In this document: positions 14,432 through 23,100 of the stretch, in pieces
How the letters are laid out: every line of letters begins with the position of its first letter
Position numbering within the stretch: the first letter of the stretch is position 1
Origin: Pseudonocardia kunmingensis
Lineage (GTDB): Bacteria; Actinomycetota; Actinomycetes; Mycobacteriales; Pseudonocardiaceae
Length of the DNA: 64,000 bases
Reading direction: 5' to 3'
Assembly: GCF_006716445.1 (NCBI RefSeq)
Contig: NZ_VFPA01000003.1
Span: forward strand, 682,001-746,000
Notes under the pieces: model-generated
What the model was told of the DNA's origin: nothing
Databases searched by the model: none
What the model saw: the letters and a program-made list of their open reading frames with translations, nothing else
Translations under genes and position numbers: made by a program

Positions 14432-15450
14432 AGGCCGTCGTCGTGCACGGTCCCGGCGACGTGCGGATCGACCGCATCCCGGATCCGACGCCCGGTCCGG
14501 GCGAGGTCCTGCTGGCAATGGAGTGGGGCGGCATCTGCGGGTCCGACCTCGGCTACTGGGCCCGCGGCGCGTCCGGCACCGCGGTGCTGCGCCACCCCCT
14601 GGTGCTGGGGCACGAGGTCGCCGGGCGGGTGGCGGCGGTCGGGGCCGGCGTGACGGGCCTGCCCGAGGGCACGCCGGCGACCGTCCACCCGGCGCTGCTG
14701 GTGGGCGAGATCGCGCTGCCGGACCGGATCGCCGGCCGCACCAACCTGCACCCGCACGTGCGCTACTTCGGCTCCGCCGCCTTCGACCCGCACACCGACG
14801 GCGGCTTCAGCGAGTACCGGGTCGTGCCCGCCGACCAGGTCCGGCCGCTGCCCCACGGCGTCGACACCGAGCAGGGCGCCCTCGCCGAACCGCTGGCGGT
14901 GGCGCTGCACGCCGTGCACCGCGCGGGGGACGTGCGGGGGCGGACGGTGCTCGTCAACGGCACCGGCCCGATCGGGGCGCTCGTCGTCGCCGCCGCGAAG
15001 CACCGCGGCGCCACGCACGTGATCGCCGCGGACCTCTCGGCGCCGTCGCTGGCCGTGGCCGCCGCGATGGGCGCCGACGAGACCGTCGACCTCGGGGCCG
15101 GCGCGCCGCTCCCGTCCGACGTCGAGCTGGTCGTCGAGGCCTCCGGCGCGCCCGCCGCGCTCGGCGCGGTGCTGCGGGCCACGGCCCGGGGCGGCACGCT
15201 GGTTCAGGTCGGCAACCTGCCGGGCTCCCCGGCGCCCGCCCAGCTGGGCGACCTCGTCTCCCGCGAGATCACCTGGGTGGGGTCGTACCGGTTCGTCGAG
15301 GAGATCTCCGACGCGCTGCGCGCCCTGCAGGACGGCCTCGACGTCGCCCCGCTCGTCACGCACCGCTTCGACCTCGACGACGCGGCCGAGGCTCTGCGCA
15401 CCGCGGCCGCTCCCGGCAGCAGCAAGGTGCTCCTGCGCCTCCGCCCCTGA
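14428..15450 (+). CDS. L-idonate 5-dehydrogenase-like zinc alcohol dehydrogenase
   Basis: A 340-residue medium-chain dehydrogenase. Catalytic zinc ligands are present: C37 in GGICGSDLGYW, H62/E63 in LGHEVAG and E154 in GALAEPLA. The Rossmann motif GTGPIG is at 178-183. The segment YFGSAAFDPHTDGGFSEY closely resembles idonate dehydrogenase. The lobe that normally holds four structural-zinc cysteines (about residues 86-112) has none, so structural zinc is predicted to be absent. It overlaps the transporter stop (ATGA) and would oxidise the imported polyol or sugar acid with NAD(P). The exact substrate is inferred, not shown. Confidence 0.88.
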   Translation: MKAVVVHGPGDVRIDRIPDPTPGPGEVLLAMEWGGICGSDLGYWARGASGTAVLRHPLVLGHEVAGRVAAVGAGVTGLPEGTPATVHPALLVGEIALPDRIAGRTNLHPHVRYFGSAAFDPHTDGGFSEYRVVPADQVRPLPHGVDTEQGALAEPLAVALHAVHRAGDVRGRTVLVNGTGPIGALVVAAAKHRGATHVIAADLSAPSLAVAAAMGADETVDLGAGAPLPSDVELVVEASGAPAALGAVLRATARGGTLVQVGNLPGSPAPAQLGDLVSREITWVGSYRFVEEISDALRALQDGLDVAPLVTHRFDLDDAAEALRTAAAPGSSKVLLRLRP

Positions 15451-15460
15451 GTCGACTCGC

Positions 15461-15527
15461 GGCACACCGACATCTGCGCTGGCACACCGACTGCAGTCGG
15501 TGTGGGAGCGCCACTGTCGGTGTGTCA
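15461..15527. terminator. Nested palindromic terminator between convergent genes
   Basis: The centre CACACCGACTG/CAGTCGGTGTG is a perfect 22-bp palindrome. It is enclosed by a second pair of the same arm (GCACACCGAC left, GTCGGTGTGTC right), so about 32 nt pair on each side with few mismatches. It ends at the stop of the methyltransferase gene and lies 11 bp after the dehydrogenase stop, fitting a bidirectional terminator. Confidence 0.8.
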
Positions 15528-16748
15528 GCCGGCAGCGCGGTCCGGGAGGTCGGCCAGCAGCCGGCAATGGCGCTTCTCCACGACCGCCGCGGGCTCGGGC
15601 AGGTCGACATCGGTGCCGCGGGGAACCGCGACGAACCGCCAGTCGGGTGCACCGGGGCGGCCCGCGGCGGTCCAGTGCGCGAGTGCGTCGAGCAGCCGGT
15701 CGGCGAGCGCGTCCCCGCTCGGGCCGGAGGCACGCACCCGCAGCGGGCTGTGGTCGTCGCCCGCGAGCACCACCGCGGCCACCCCGGGGATCGCGCCGGG
15801 GGCCGCGACCAGGCCCACCGTGCCGCTGCTCGCGCCGAGCGGGAGCAGGTCGTCGGGCAGCGCGGTCTCCGGCTCCACGGCCAGCAGGCGGCAGGCGCCC
15901 GGCTCGGTCAGCGCCAGCCACAACCCGAACCCGTCCCACACGTCGACCGGGCCCAACGCCGCGGTGCAGTCCCGGTGCCCCCGCGGGTCGGCGAGCGCGC
16001 CCGCCACGGCCGCCGCGTCCGGGCGCGGGCCGTCGTCGGGCACCTGCAGCGCGACCCCGATCCCGTCGAGACGCGTGGTGGCCTCCGGGCTCGCCGCGGC
16101 TCCGCGCAGCCGGATGAAGGCGCAGCTGCGCACCGAGTGGCTGCGCAGGATCCCGTCCGGCCCCAGGTCGAGCGCGGTCGAGAGCTGGCTGCCGCGCACG
16201 GCCAGCGGGAGGAGCAACCGGCCGCCCGGCGCGAGCTGCGCCAGCCACTCCGGGCGCACGTCGTCGCTGCCGACCGTCAACACGATGCGGTCGTACGGCG
16301 CTCCCGGCGGGTGCCCGAGCGCGCCGTCGGCGACGACGAGCTCCACCCCGTCGACGCCCGCCGAGGCGAGGTGCACGGCCGCGCGGTCGACGAGGTCCTC
16401 GTCGATGTCGACCGACGTCACCGCACCGGTCGGGCCGACGATCCGGGCCAGCAGCGCCGCGTTGTACCCGGTGCCGGCCCCGATCTCGAGCACCCGCTGC
16501 CCCGGCCGCACGTCCAGCTGCTCGAGCATGATCGCCATCATCGACGGCTGCGACGCCGAGCTCGTGGCCACACCGTCGGCGAACTGGACAGCCACCGCCT
16601 CGTCCGCGTAGGCCTCCGCCACGCCGAGCCCCGGCAGGAACAGGTGGCGCGGGACGGCGCGGAACGCCTCCTCGACAGCGGGCGAGCACACCCGTCCGCC
16701 GTCGCGCAGGGCGTCGACCATCCCGGTCCGAGCCCGCGCGGCGTCCAC
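15525..16748 (-). CDS. Protein-L-isoaspartate O-methyltransferase-like SAM methyltransferase
   Basis: A 407-residue protein whose first 230 residues match the PCMT family: PRHLFLPG, then SQPSMMAIMLEQL, and the SAM-binding loop VLEIGAGTGYNAAL at 86-99. The remaining 170 residues form an extra C-terminal domain seen in actinobacterial PCMT homologues, some of which methylate peptides in biosynthetic clusters. Classical PCMT repairs isoaspartate in damaged proteins; no peptide-biosynthesis genes are nearby here. Start is GTG 16748 with a CAGACT box 7 nt upstream. It follows proB on the same strand after 51 bp. Confidence 0.88.
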   Translation of the reverse strand: MDAARARTGMVDALRDGGRVCSPAVEEAFRAVPRHLFLPGLGVAEAYADEAVAVQFADGVATSSASQPSMMAIMLEQLDVRPGQRVLEIGAGTGYNAALLARIVGPTGAVTSVDIDEDLVDRAAVHLASAGVDGVELVVADGALGHPPGAPYDRIVLTVGSDDVRPEWLAQLAPGGRLLLPLAVRGSQLSTALDLGPDGILRSHSVRSCAFIRLRGAAASPEATTRLDGIGVALQVPDDGPRPDAAAVAGALADPRGHRDCTAALGPVDVWDGFGLWLALTEPGACRLLAVEPETALPDDLLPLGASSGTVGLVAAPGAIPGVAAVVLAGDDHSPLRVRASGPSGDALADRLLDALAHWTAAGRPGAPDWRFVAVPRGTDVDLPEPAAVVEKRHCRLLADLPDRAAG

Positions 16749-16799
16749 GGGACGAGTCTGGCGTCCGGAACCGGCCCGGACAACCGCCAGCGGCCGGGG

Positions 16800-17924
16800 T
16801 CAGGCGCCGCGCATCGGGACGAGGTCGTCGGCGTGCACGACCTCACGGCGCTGCTCAGGGGGCAGGTCCCGGGAGCGCCGCCCGATCAGGGACGGCAGCT
16901 CCGCCGCGTCGAAGCCGACCACACCGCGCGCCACGACCCCGCCGGAGGGCCCGACCAGGTCGACGACGTCGCCCGCGACGAACTCGCCCGAGATCCCGTG
17001 GATCCCCGCCGCGAGCAGGGAACGGCGGCGTTCGATCACCGCGGCCACGGCGCCCGCGTCCAGGTCGAGCGCCCCGCGCACGTCCGCGGCGTGCCGCAGC
17101 CAGAACCGGCGTGCCGACATCCGCCTGCCCGACGGCCGGAACGCGGTGCCGACCTTCGGGCCGGGCTCGGCACCGTCGAGCGCCGCGGCGACGTCCTCGG
17201 CGGCGGCCAGCAGCACCGGGATGCCGGCCGCGGCGGCCATCGCGGCCGCCGTGATCTTCGTGGCCATCCCGCCGGTGCCCAGCGAACCGGCCCGGGCGTG
17301 GGCCACCCGCACCGCCTCCAGATCGGACGGGGCCTCGACCTCGGGCAGCAGCCGGGAACCGGGCAGCCGCGGGTCACCGTCGTACAGGCCGTCGACGTCG
17401 GAGAGCAGCACCAGCCCGTCCGCGCCGATCAGGTGCGCCACCAGGGCGGCGAGCCGGTCGTTGTCCCCCACCCGGATCTCGTCGGTGGCCACCGTGTCGT
17501 TCTCGTTGACGACCGGCAGCACGCCCAGCCCGAGCAACCGCTCCAGGGTGCGCTGCGCGTTGCGGTAGTGGGCGCGGCGGATCATGTCGTCGGCGGTGAG
17601 CAGCACCTGCCCGATCGGCAGCAGGTGCCGGCCGAACGCCGCCGCGTAGGCCTGCGCCAGCTGCAGCTGCCCGACCGCGGCGGCTGCCTGCTGCGTGGCG
17701 AGGTCACGCGGGCGGCGGCTGAGCCCGAGCGGGGCGAGCCCGGCCGCGATCGCACCCGACGAGACGAGGACGACCTGGCTGCCCGCGGCCCACCGCGCCG
17801 CGAGCGCGTCGACGAGCGCCTGCAGCCGCTGCGGGTCGAGCCCGCCGTCCAGGCTCGTGAGCGAGGAGGACCCGACCTTGACGACGACCCGGCGGGCCGC
17901 GCCGAGCTGTGCGCGCGGAGTCAT
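16800..17924 (-). CDS. proB: Glutamate 5-kinase
   Basis: Phosphorylates glutamate to glutamyl 5-phosphate, the first step of proline synthesis, with feedback inhibition by proline usual in the family. The 374-residue product has the amino-acid kinase domain (VVVKVGSSSLT at 13-23, VLVSSGAIAAG, VVNENDTVATDEIRVGDND, GTGGMATKITAA) and a C-terminal PUA domain from about residue 275. Start ATG 17924 overlaps the obgE stop (ATGA), so the two are coupled. proA, which normally follows, is not in the window; a methyltransferase gene is there instead. Confidence 0.97.
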   Translation of the reverse strand: MTPRAQLGAARRVVVKVGSSSLTSLDGGLDPQRLQALVDALAARWAAGSQVVLVSSGAIAAGLAPLGLSRRPRDLATQQAAAAVGQLQLAQAYAAAFGRHLLPIGQVLLTADDMIRRAHYRNAQRTLERLLGLGVLPVVNENDTVATDEIRVGDNDRLAALVAHLIGADGLVLLSDVDGLYDGDPRLPGSRLLPEVEAPSDLEAVRVAHARAGSLGTGGMATKITAAAMAAAAGIPVLLAAAEDVAAALDGAEPGPKVGTAFRPSGRRMSARRFWLRHAADVRGALDLDAGAVAAVIERRRSLLAAGIHGISGEFVAGDVVDLVGPSGGVVARGVVGFDAAELPSLIGRRSRDLPPEQRREVVHADDLVPMRGA

Positions 17925-19387
17925 GCGTCCTCGGGGTCCTCGGCGAACAGCTCGTCGTCGGTGCGCGTCCGGCGCCGCTCGGCGCGGGCGGCCTTGCGCT
18001 CCGCGGCACTGATGCGCGAGCTCTGCTCCAGCCGCCGGTCCGTGCCGCGCCCGGACATCATCACCGCCACCCCGGACGGGGTGCTCGGCTCCCAGTCGAA
18101 CGTGACGTCGCCGATCGTGACCGGGCAGCCCGGCTGCGCGCCGGCCTCGGCGAGCGCGTCCTCGACGCCGAGCCGGGCCAGCCGGTCGGCGAGGTACCCG
18201 ACGGCCTCGTCGTTGTCGAACGCGGTCTGCCGGATCCACCGCTCGGGCCGCGCGCCGCGGACGATGAACCCGTCCGGCAGCTCCGGGTCGGGCTCGACGG
18301 TGAAGCCGGAGTCGTCGACGGCCTGCGGGCGCAGCACGATCCGCGTCGGCTCGGCCACCGGCTGGGCGTCGCGGTGCGCGCGCACCTGCTCGGCCATCGC
18401 GAACGTCAGCTCGCGCAGCCCGTGCCGGGACGCTGTGGAGATCGGCACGACCGGCCAGCCGAAGCGCTCGGCGAGATCGGCCGCGACGAGCTCCGCCATG
18501 TCCTTCGCGTCAGGCACGTCGATCTTGTTGAGCGCGATCAGCCGCGGCCGGTCGGACAGCTCGCCGCCGAGCGCGGGCGTGTAGCGGGCGAGCTCGTCCT
18601 CCAGCGCCTGCACGTCGGACACCGGGTCGCGACCCGGCTCGAACGTCGCGCAGTCGACGACGTGCACCAGCACCGAGCAGCGCTCGATGTGCCGGAGGAA
18701 GTCGAGCCCGAGCCCCCGCCCCTCGGACGCTCCCGGGATCAGCCCCGGCACGTCGGCGACGGTGAACACGTCCTCGCCGGTCGTCACCACGCCGAGCTGC
18801 GGCACGAGCGTGGTGAAGGGGTAGTCCGCGATCTTCGGCCGCGCCGCGGACAGCGCCGCGACGAGCGACGACTTGCCGGCCGACGGGAACCCGACGAGCC
18901 CGACGTCGGCCATCGAGCGCAGCTCGAGCACCAGATCGCGGCTCTCCCCGGGCTCCCCGAGCAGGGCGAACCCGGGTGCCTTGCGGGCCGCCGACGCCAG
19001 CGCCGCGTTGCCGAGCCCGCCGCGGCCACCTTCGGCGGCGACGAACCGGGTGCCCGCCCCGACCAGGTCGGCGACGATCGCGCCCCGGGCGTCGAACACG
19101 ACGGTGCCGTCCGGGACGCGCAGCTCGAGGTCCTCGGCGTTGGCGCCCGCCTTGAACCCGCCCTGCCCCTGCTTGCCGCTGCGGGCCATCGCGTGCGGGC
19201 GGTGGTGGAAGTCGAGCAGGGTGTGCACACCCTGGTCGACGACCAGCACGACCGATCCGCCGCGCCCGCCGTTGCCGCCGTCCGGGCCACCGAGCGGCTT
19301 GAACTTCTCGCGGTGCACCGAGGCGCAGCCGTTGCCACCCGCGCCCGCCGTGGCGTGCACCACCACGCGATCCACGAACTTCGACAT
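17921..19387 (-). CDS. obgE: GTPase Obg (CgtA)
   Basis: Ribosome-associated GTPase of 488 residues acting in large-subunit assembly and the stringent response. The glycine-rich Obg domain occupies 1-158 (HATAGAGGNGCASVHREKFK). The G domain has GFPSAGKSS at 166-174, the switch region and DVPGLIPGA, then NKID. The C-terminal OCT domain lies around 350-430, followed by a charged actinobacterial tail. Start ATG 19387. It lies downstream of rpmA behind a terminator-like hairpin and overlaps proB by 4 bp. Confidence 0.98.
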   Translation of the reverse strand: MSKFVDRVVVHATAGAGGNGCASVHREKFKPLGGPDGGNGGRGGSVVLVVDQGVHTLLDFHHRPHAMARSGKQGQGGFKAGANAEDLELRVPDGTVVFDARGAIVADLVGAGTRFVAAEGGRGGLGNAALASAARKAPGFALLGEPGESRDLVLELRSMADVGLVGFPSAGKSSLVAALSAARPKIADYPFTTLVPQLGVVTTGEDVFTVADVPGLIPGASEGRGLGLDFLRHIERCSVLVHVVDCATFEPGRDPVSDVQALEDELARYTPALGGELSDRPRLIALNKIDVPDAKDMAELVAADLAERFGWPVVPISTASRHGLRELTFAMAEQVRAHRDAQPVAEPTRIVLRPQAVDDSGFTVEPDPELPDGFIVRGARPERWIRQTAFDNDEAVGYLADRLARLGVEDALAEAGAQPGCPVTIGDVTFDWEPSTPSGVAVMMSGRGTDRRLEQSSRISAAERKAARAERRRTRTDDELFAEDPEDA

Positions 19388-19433
19388 CGACTCTCCTCAG
19401 TGCGGTTGCTCGCTCCGCGAGCTCCGCTCGAAC

Positions 19434-19472
19434 GACAACGGCGGGCCACCCCTCGGGCGGCCCGCCGTTGTC
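19434..19472 (-). terminator. Hairpin between rpmA and obgE
   Basis: A perfect 14-bp stem (19434-19447 with 19459-19472, GACAACGGCGGGCC) around an 11-nt loop, 23 nt after the rpmA stop. It would end or attenuate the rplU-rpmA transcript before obgE. Confidence 0.8.
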
Positions 19473-19495
19473 CGGTTCTGCGGGTGGGGCAGGCC

Positions 19496-19753
19496 TCAGG
19501 CCTGCGCCGGCACCACGTTGACGACCTTGCGGCCCTTCGCGTAGCCGAACTCGACCGAGCCCTCGACCAGCGCGAACAGCGTGTCGTCGCCGCCCCGGCC
19601 GACGCCGAGACCCGGGTGGAACTTCGTGCCGCGCTGGCGGATGAGGATCTCACCCGCGCTGACGACCTGACCGCCGAAGCGCTTCACGCCGAGGCGCTGT
19701 GCGTTGGAGTCGCGCCCGTTGCGCGAGCTGGACGCACCCTTCTTGTGAGCCAT
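19496..19753 (-). CDS. rpmA: 50S ribosomal protein L27
   Basis: An 85-residue ribosomal protein near the peptidyl-transferase centre. The N-terminal MAHKKGASSSRNGRDSNAQR and GGQVVSAGEILIRQRGTKFH are diagnostic. There is no cleavable Firmicute-type N-terminal extension. It lies 14 bp after rplU in the conserved rplU-rpmA operon. Confidence 0.98.
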   Translation of the reverse strand: MAHKKGASSSRNGRDSNAQRLGVKRFGGQVVSAGEILIRQRGTKFHPGLGVGRGGDDTLFALVEGSVEFGYAKGRKVVNVVPAQA

Positions 19754-19767
19754 GGTGTCGTCCTCTC

Positions 19768-20076
19768 CTACTTCGCGATGCCGGTGACCTGGACCTTCGT
19801 CAGGGGCTGACGGTGCCCCTGACGCTTGTGGTACCCGGTCTTGTTCTTGAACTTGTGGATCCGGATCTTCGGGCCCTTGGTGTGCTCGACCACCGTGGCG
19901 GTGACCGAGGCGGCCGAGAGCGCTGCGGCGTCGGTGGTGACGTCGTCGCCGTCCACCAGGAGCACTGCGGGGAGGCTCACCTCGGCGCCGGGGTCACCGT
20001 TGATCTTCTCGACGGTGACGACGTCGTCGACGGCCACCTTGTACTGCTTACCGCCGGTCTTGACGATCGCGTACAT
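19768..20076 (-). CDS. rplU: 50S ribosomal protein L21
   Basis: A 102-residue large-subunit protein that binds 23S rRNA. MYAIVKTGGKQYKVAVDDVV at the N-terminus and the C-terminal NKTGYHKRQGHRQPLTKVQV are diagnostic. It starts the rplU-rpmA pair, downstream of the rne terminator. Confidence 0.98.
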   Translation of the reverse strand: MYAIVKTGGKQYKVAVDDVVTVEKINGDPGAEVSLPAVLLVDGDDVTTDAAALSAASVTATVVEHTKGPKIRIHKFKNKTGYHKRQGHRQPLTKVQVTGIAK

Positions 20077-20115
20077 CGACGCACTGCTCCTGAAGCTCGG
20101 GGGTCATTGCACAGG

Positions 20116-20163
20116 GGGACCCTGCGCGGGCCGCGACTGCTCGGAGCGCGGCGCAGGGTTCCC
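20116..20163 (-). terminator. Stem-loop after rne
   Basis: Arms 20116-20127 (GGGACCCTGCGC) and 20151-20163 pair with one bulged base around a GC-rich loop of 23 nt. It lies between the rne stop (20191) and the rplU start (20076), so it separates the two units on the minus strand. Confidence 0.75.
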
Positions 20164-20190
20164 AGGATAGCTGACGGGTCGGCAGGCCGG

Positions 20191-23100
20191 TCATGCCGGG
20201 TCGTTCCCACCGTCGGCGACGGGCGGACCCGCCGGTCGCGACGCCGCACGCCGGCTGCGACGAGGCCGTGCGGCCGGGGCGGGCTCCGGCTGCGGCGGCG
20301 CGGCCACCGGCACGGCGGGCCGGCCTGAGTCCCCCGCGCCGGACGGTGCCGCAGCGGACGGCTCGGGCGTGCTCGCGACGGTGACCACGGCGGCGACCGG
20401 GGCCTCCCCCGCCGCGGCGGTGGGAGCGCCCGCGGTGCGCGTGACGCGGCCCCGGCGACGTCCGCGGGTGCGGCCGTTCTGCTCGCCGTCGGCCTGCGCC
20501 TGCTCCGACACCCCGTTCCCGGTGGCGTCGCCGGCCGCGGCGTCCGCCTCGGCGGAGGCCTTCTCGGCCGCCGCCTTCTCCTCCACTGCGGCCTTCTCAG
20601 CTGCGGCCTTCTCAGCTGCGGCCTTCTCAGCTGCGGCCTTCTCAGCTGCGGCCTTCTCCGCCGCCGCCTGCTCCTCCGCGCCCGGCTCGGGACGCGAGTG
20701 CGCGGCCGCGACCGAACGCTCGACGACGACCTCCTCGACGGCGTCGGCGGCCACGTCGGCGGGCCCGTCCGCCGGCGAGGTCTCGACCGCCGAAGGACCG
20801 GCGGGCCGGCGCGCGCTGCGACGCACGCGTCGCCCGCTCGGGGCCTGCGGCTCGGCAGGGGCCTCCTCGGCGGGCGTCTGCCGGGCCGGGGCCTCCCCTG
20901 CGGGGTCGAGCACCGCCGGGGTCACGACGGGTGCGGGCGCACCCACGTCGACCGACGCGTCGACGTCGACCGGCTCGGCGCTGCGGCCGTTGCGGGTCGG
21001 GGCGGCGCCGCTCGGCGCGCTCGCCCCGGAGCCGTTGTCGGCGGGGACCGGCTCGGTCCTGCGCACGTCGTGGCCGTTGCGGTCCTCCCCGTCGCGGCGA
21101 CCGCGCCCACGGGAGCGCCGTCCCTCCCGCTCGGGGCGGTCGTTGCGGTCGGGGCGGTCGTTCCGGGCGGTGGTGTGCCCGGCCCCCACCTCCGGCTCCG
21201 CGTTGACGACGACGCCGCGCCCGCGGCAGTGCTCGCACGGTGTGGAGAAGTGCTCCAGCAGCCCGCCGCCCACGCGCTTGCGCGTCATCTGGACCAGGCC
21301 CAGCGAGGTGACCTCGGCCACCTGGTGGCGGGTGCGGTCGCGGGCCAGGCACTCGGTGAGCCTGCGCAGCACGAGGTCGCGGTTGGCCTCGAGCACCATG
21401 TCGATGAAGTCGATCACGATGATGCCGCCGATGTCGCGCAGCCGCAGCTGGCGCACGATCTCCTCGGCCGCCTCGAGGTTGTTGCGGGTGACGGTCTCCT
21501 CGAGGTTGCCGCCGGAGCCGGTGAACTTGCCGGTGTTGACGTCGATGACGGTCATCGCCTCGGTGCGGTCGATCACCAGGGTGCCGCCCGAGGGCAGCCA
21601 CACCTTGCGGTCGAGCCCCTTGAGCAGCTGGTCGTCGATCCGATACTCGGCGAAGACGTCCTTCGCCCCGACGTGGCGGTGCATGCGATCGGCGAGCTCC
21701 GGCGCGACGTGGCCGACGTAGTTGGACAGGGTGTCCCACGCGTCATCGCCCTCGACGACGAGGCGGGAGAAGTCCTCGTTGAACTGGTCGCGCACGACCT
21801 TGATGAGCAGGTCCGGCTCCTCGTACAGGAGCGTGGGCGCCTTGGGCTTCTGCGGGCCGGTGACCTCGGCCTTGCCCTTGACGACCTCCCACTGGGCCTG
21901 CAGGCGACGCACGTCGCGCTCCAGCGCCTCGTGGCTCACGCCCTCCGAGGCGGTCCGGATGATCACCCCGGCCTCGCTGGGGACGATCTCCTTGAGCATG
22001 TCCTTGAGCCGCTTGCGCTCGACGTCGGGCAGCTTGCGGCTGATCCCGGCGGCGCCGCCGCTCGGCACGTAGACGAGGAACCGGCCGGCCAGGCTGATCT
22101 GCGTGGTGAGGCGCGCACCCTTGTGCCCGATCGGGTCCTTCGTGACCTGCACGAGCACGCTGTCCCCGCTGGAGAGCGCCTGCTCGATGCGGCGCTGCTT
22201 GCCGCCGAGCCCGGCGGCGTCCCAGTCGACCTCGCCTGCGTAGAGCACGGCGTTGCGGCCGCGGCCGATGTCGACGAACGCGGCCTCCATGCTCGGCAGC
22301 ACGTTCTGGACGCGGCCGAGGTAGATGTTGCCCACCATCGAGCCGCCGTCCCGGCCTGCGACGAAGTGCTCGACGAGGACGTCGTCCTCGAGCACCGCGA
22401 TCTCGACGCGGTCGCCGCGCTCACGCACGACCATCGAGCGGTCGACCGACTCGCGGCGGGCGAGGAACTCGGCCTCGGACAGGATCGGCACGCGCCGCCT
22501 GCCCGCGTCGCGCCCGTCGCGGCGGCGCTGGCGCTTGGCCTCCAGCCGGGTGGAACCGCGGACGCTCTGGACGCCGTCGCCCTCGTCGTCACGCTGCTCG
22601 CGCGGGGCGCGGACCTTCGTGACGGTGTTCGGCGGGTCGGCGTCGTCGGTGTCGGCGCCGTCGTCGCCTGCACCCCGGCGGCGGCGCCTGCGGCGGCGGC
22701 GCCGCGATCCGCCGGCGTCGCCGTCGGAGCGGTCCGAGTCGTCCCCGGAGTCGTCTCCGGAGTCGTCGGTGCCGGAGTCGGACTCGTCACCGGAGTCGTC
22801 CCCGGCCTCGCGGTCCTCCTCGCGGGACGCGGCGTCGCCGGTGCTCTCGCCGCCGTTCTCGCCGACGCGGTCCTCGCCGTCGGCCGTGTCCTCGCCGTTC
22901 TCCTCGTCGGAGCCGTCCGCACCGCGGCCGCGGCCGCGGCCCCGGCGGCCACGGCGCCGGCGGCGGCGGGCCGAGGCGTCGTCGTCGTCACCGTCGTCGT
23001 CGGCCGCGGACTGAGCCGCAGCGGGCTCCGCGGTATCGGGCGTGTCAGGGGTGTCGGTGACGGGGGCCGCGGCCCGGTCGTCCTCCGCCTGCTCGGCGGA

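Noticed and set aside
14523..18584. Open plus-strand frame of more than 1300 codons spanning idnD, the methyltransferase and proB/obgE
   Set aside because: It is antisense or out of frame to several confidently identified genes and rich in Arg, Gly and Pro, the usual shadow of high-GC coding DNA.
20586..20660. Tandem repeats that might be a CRISPR array
   Set aside because: Units are 15 bp, directly abutting, without spacers, and lie in frame within rne.
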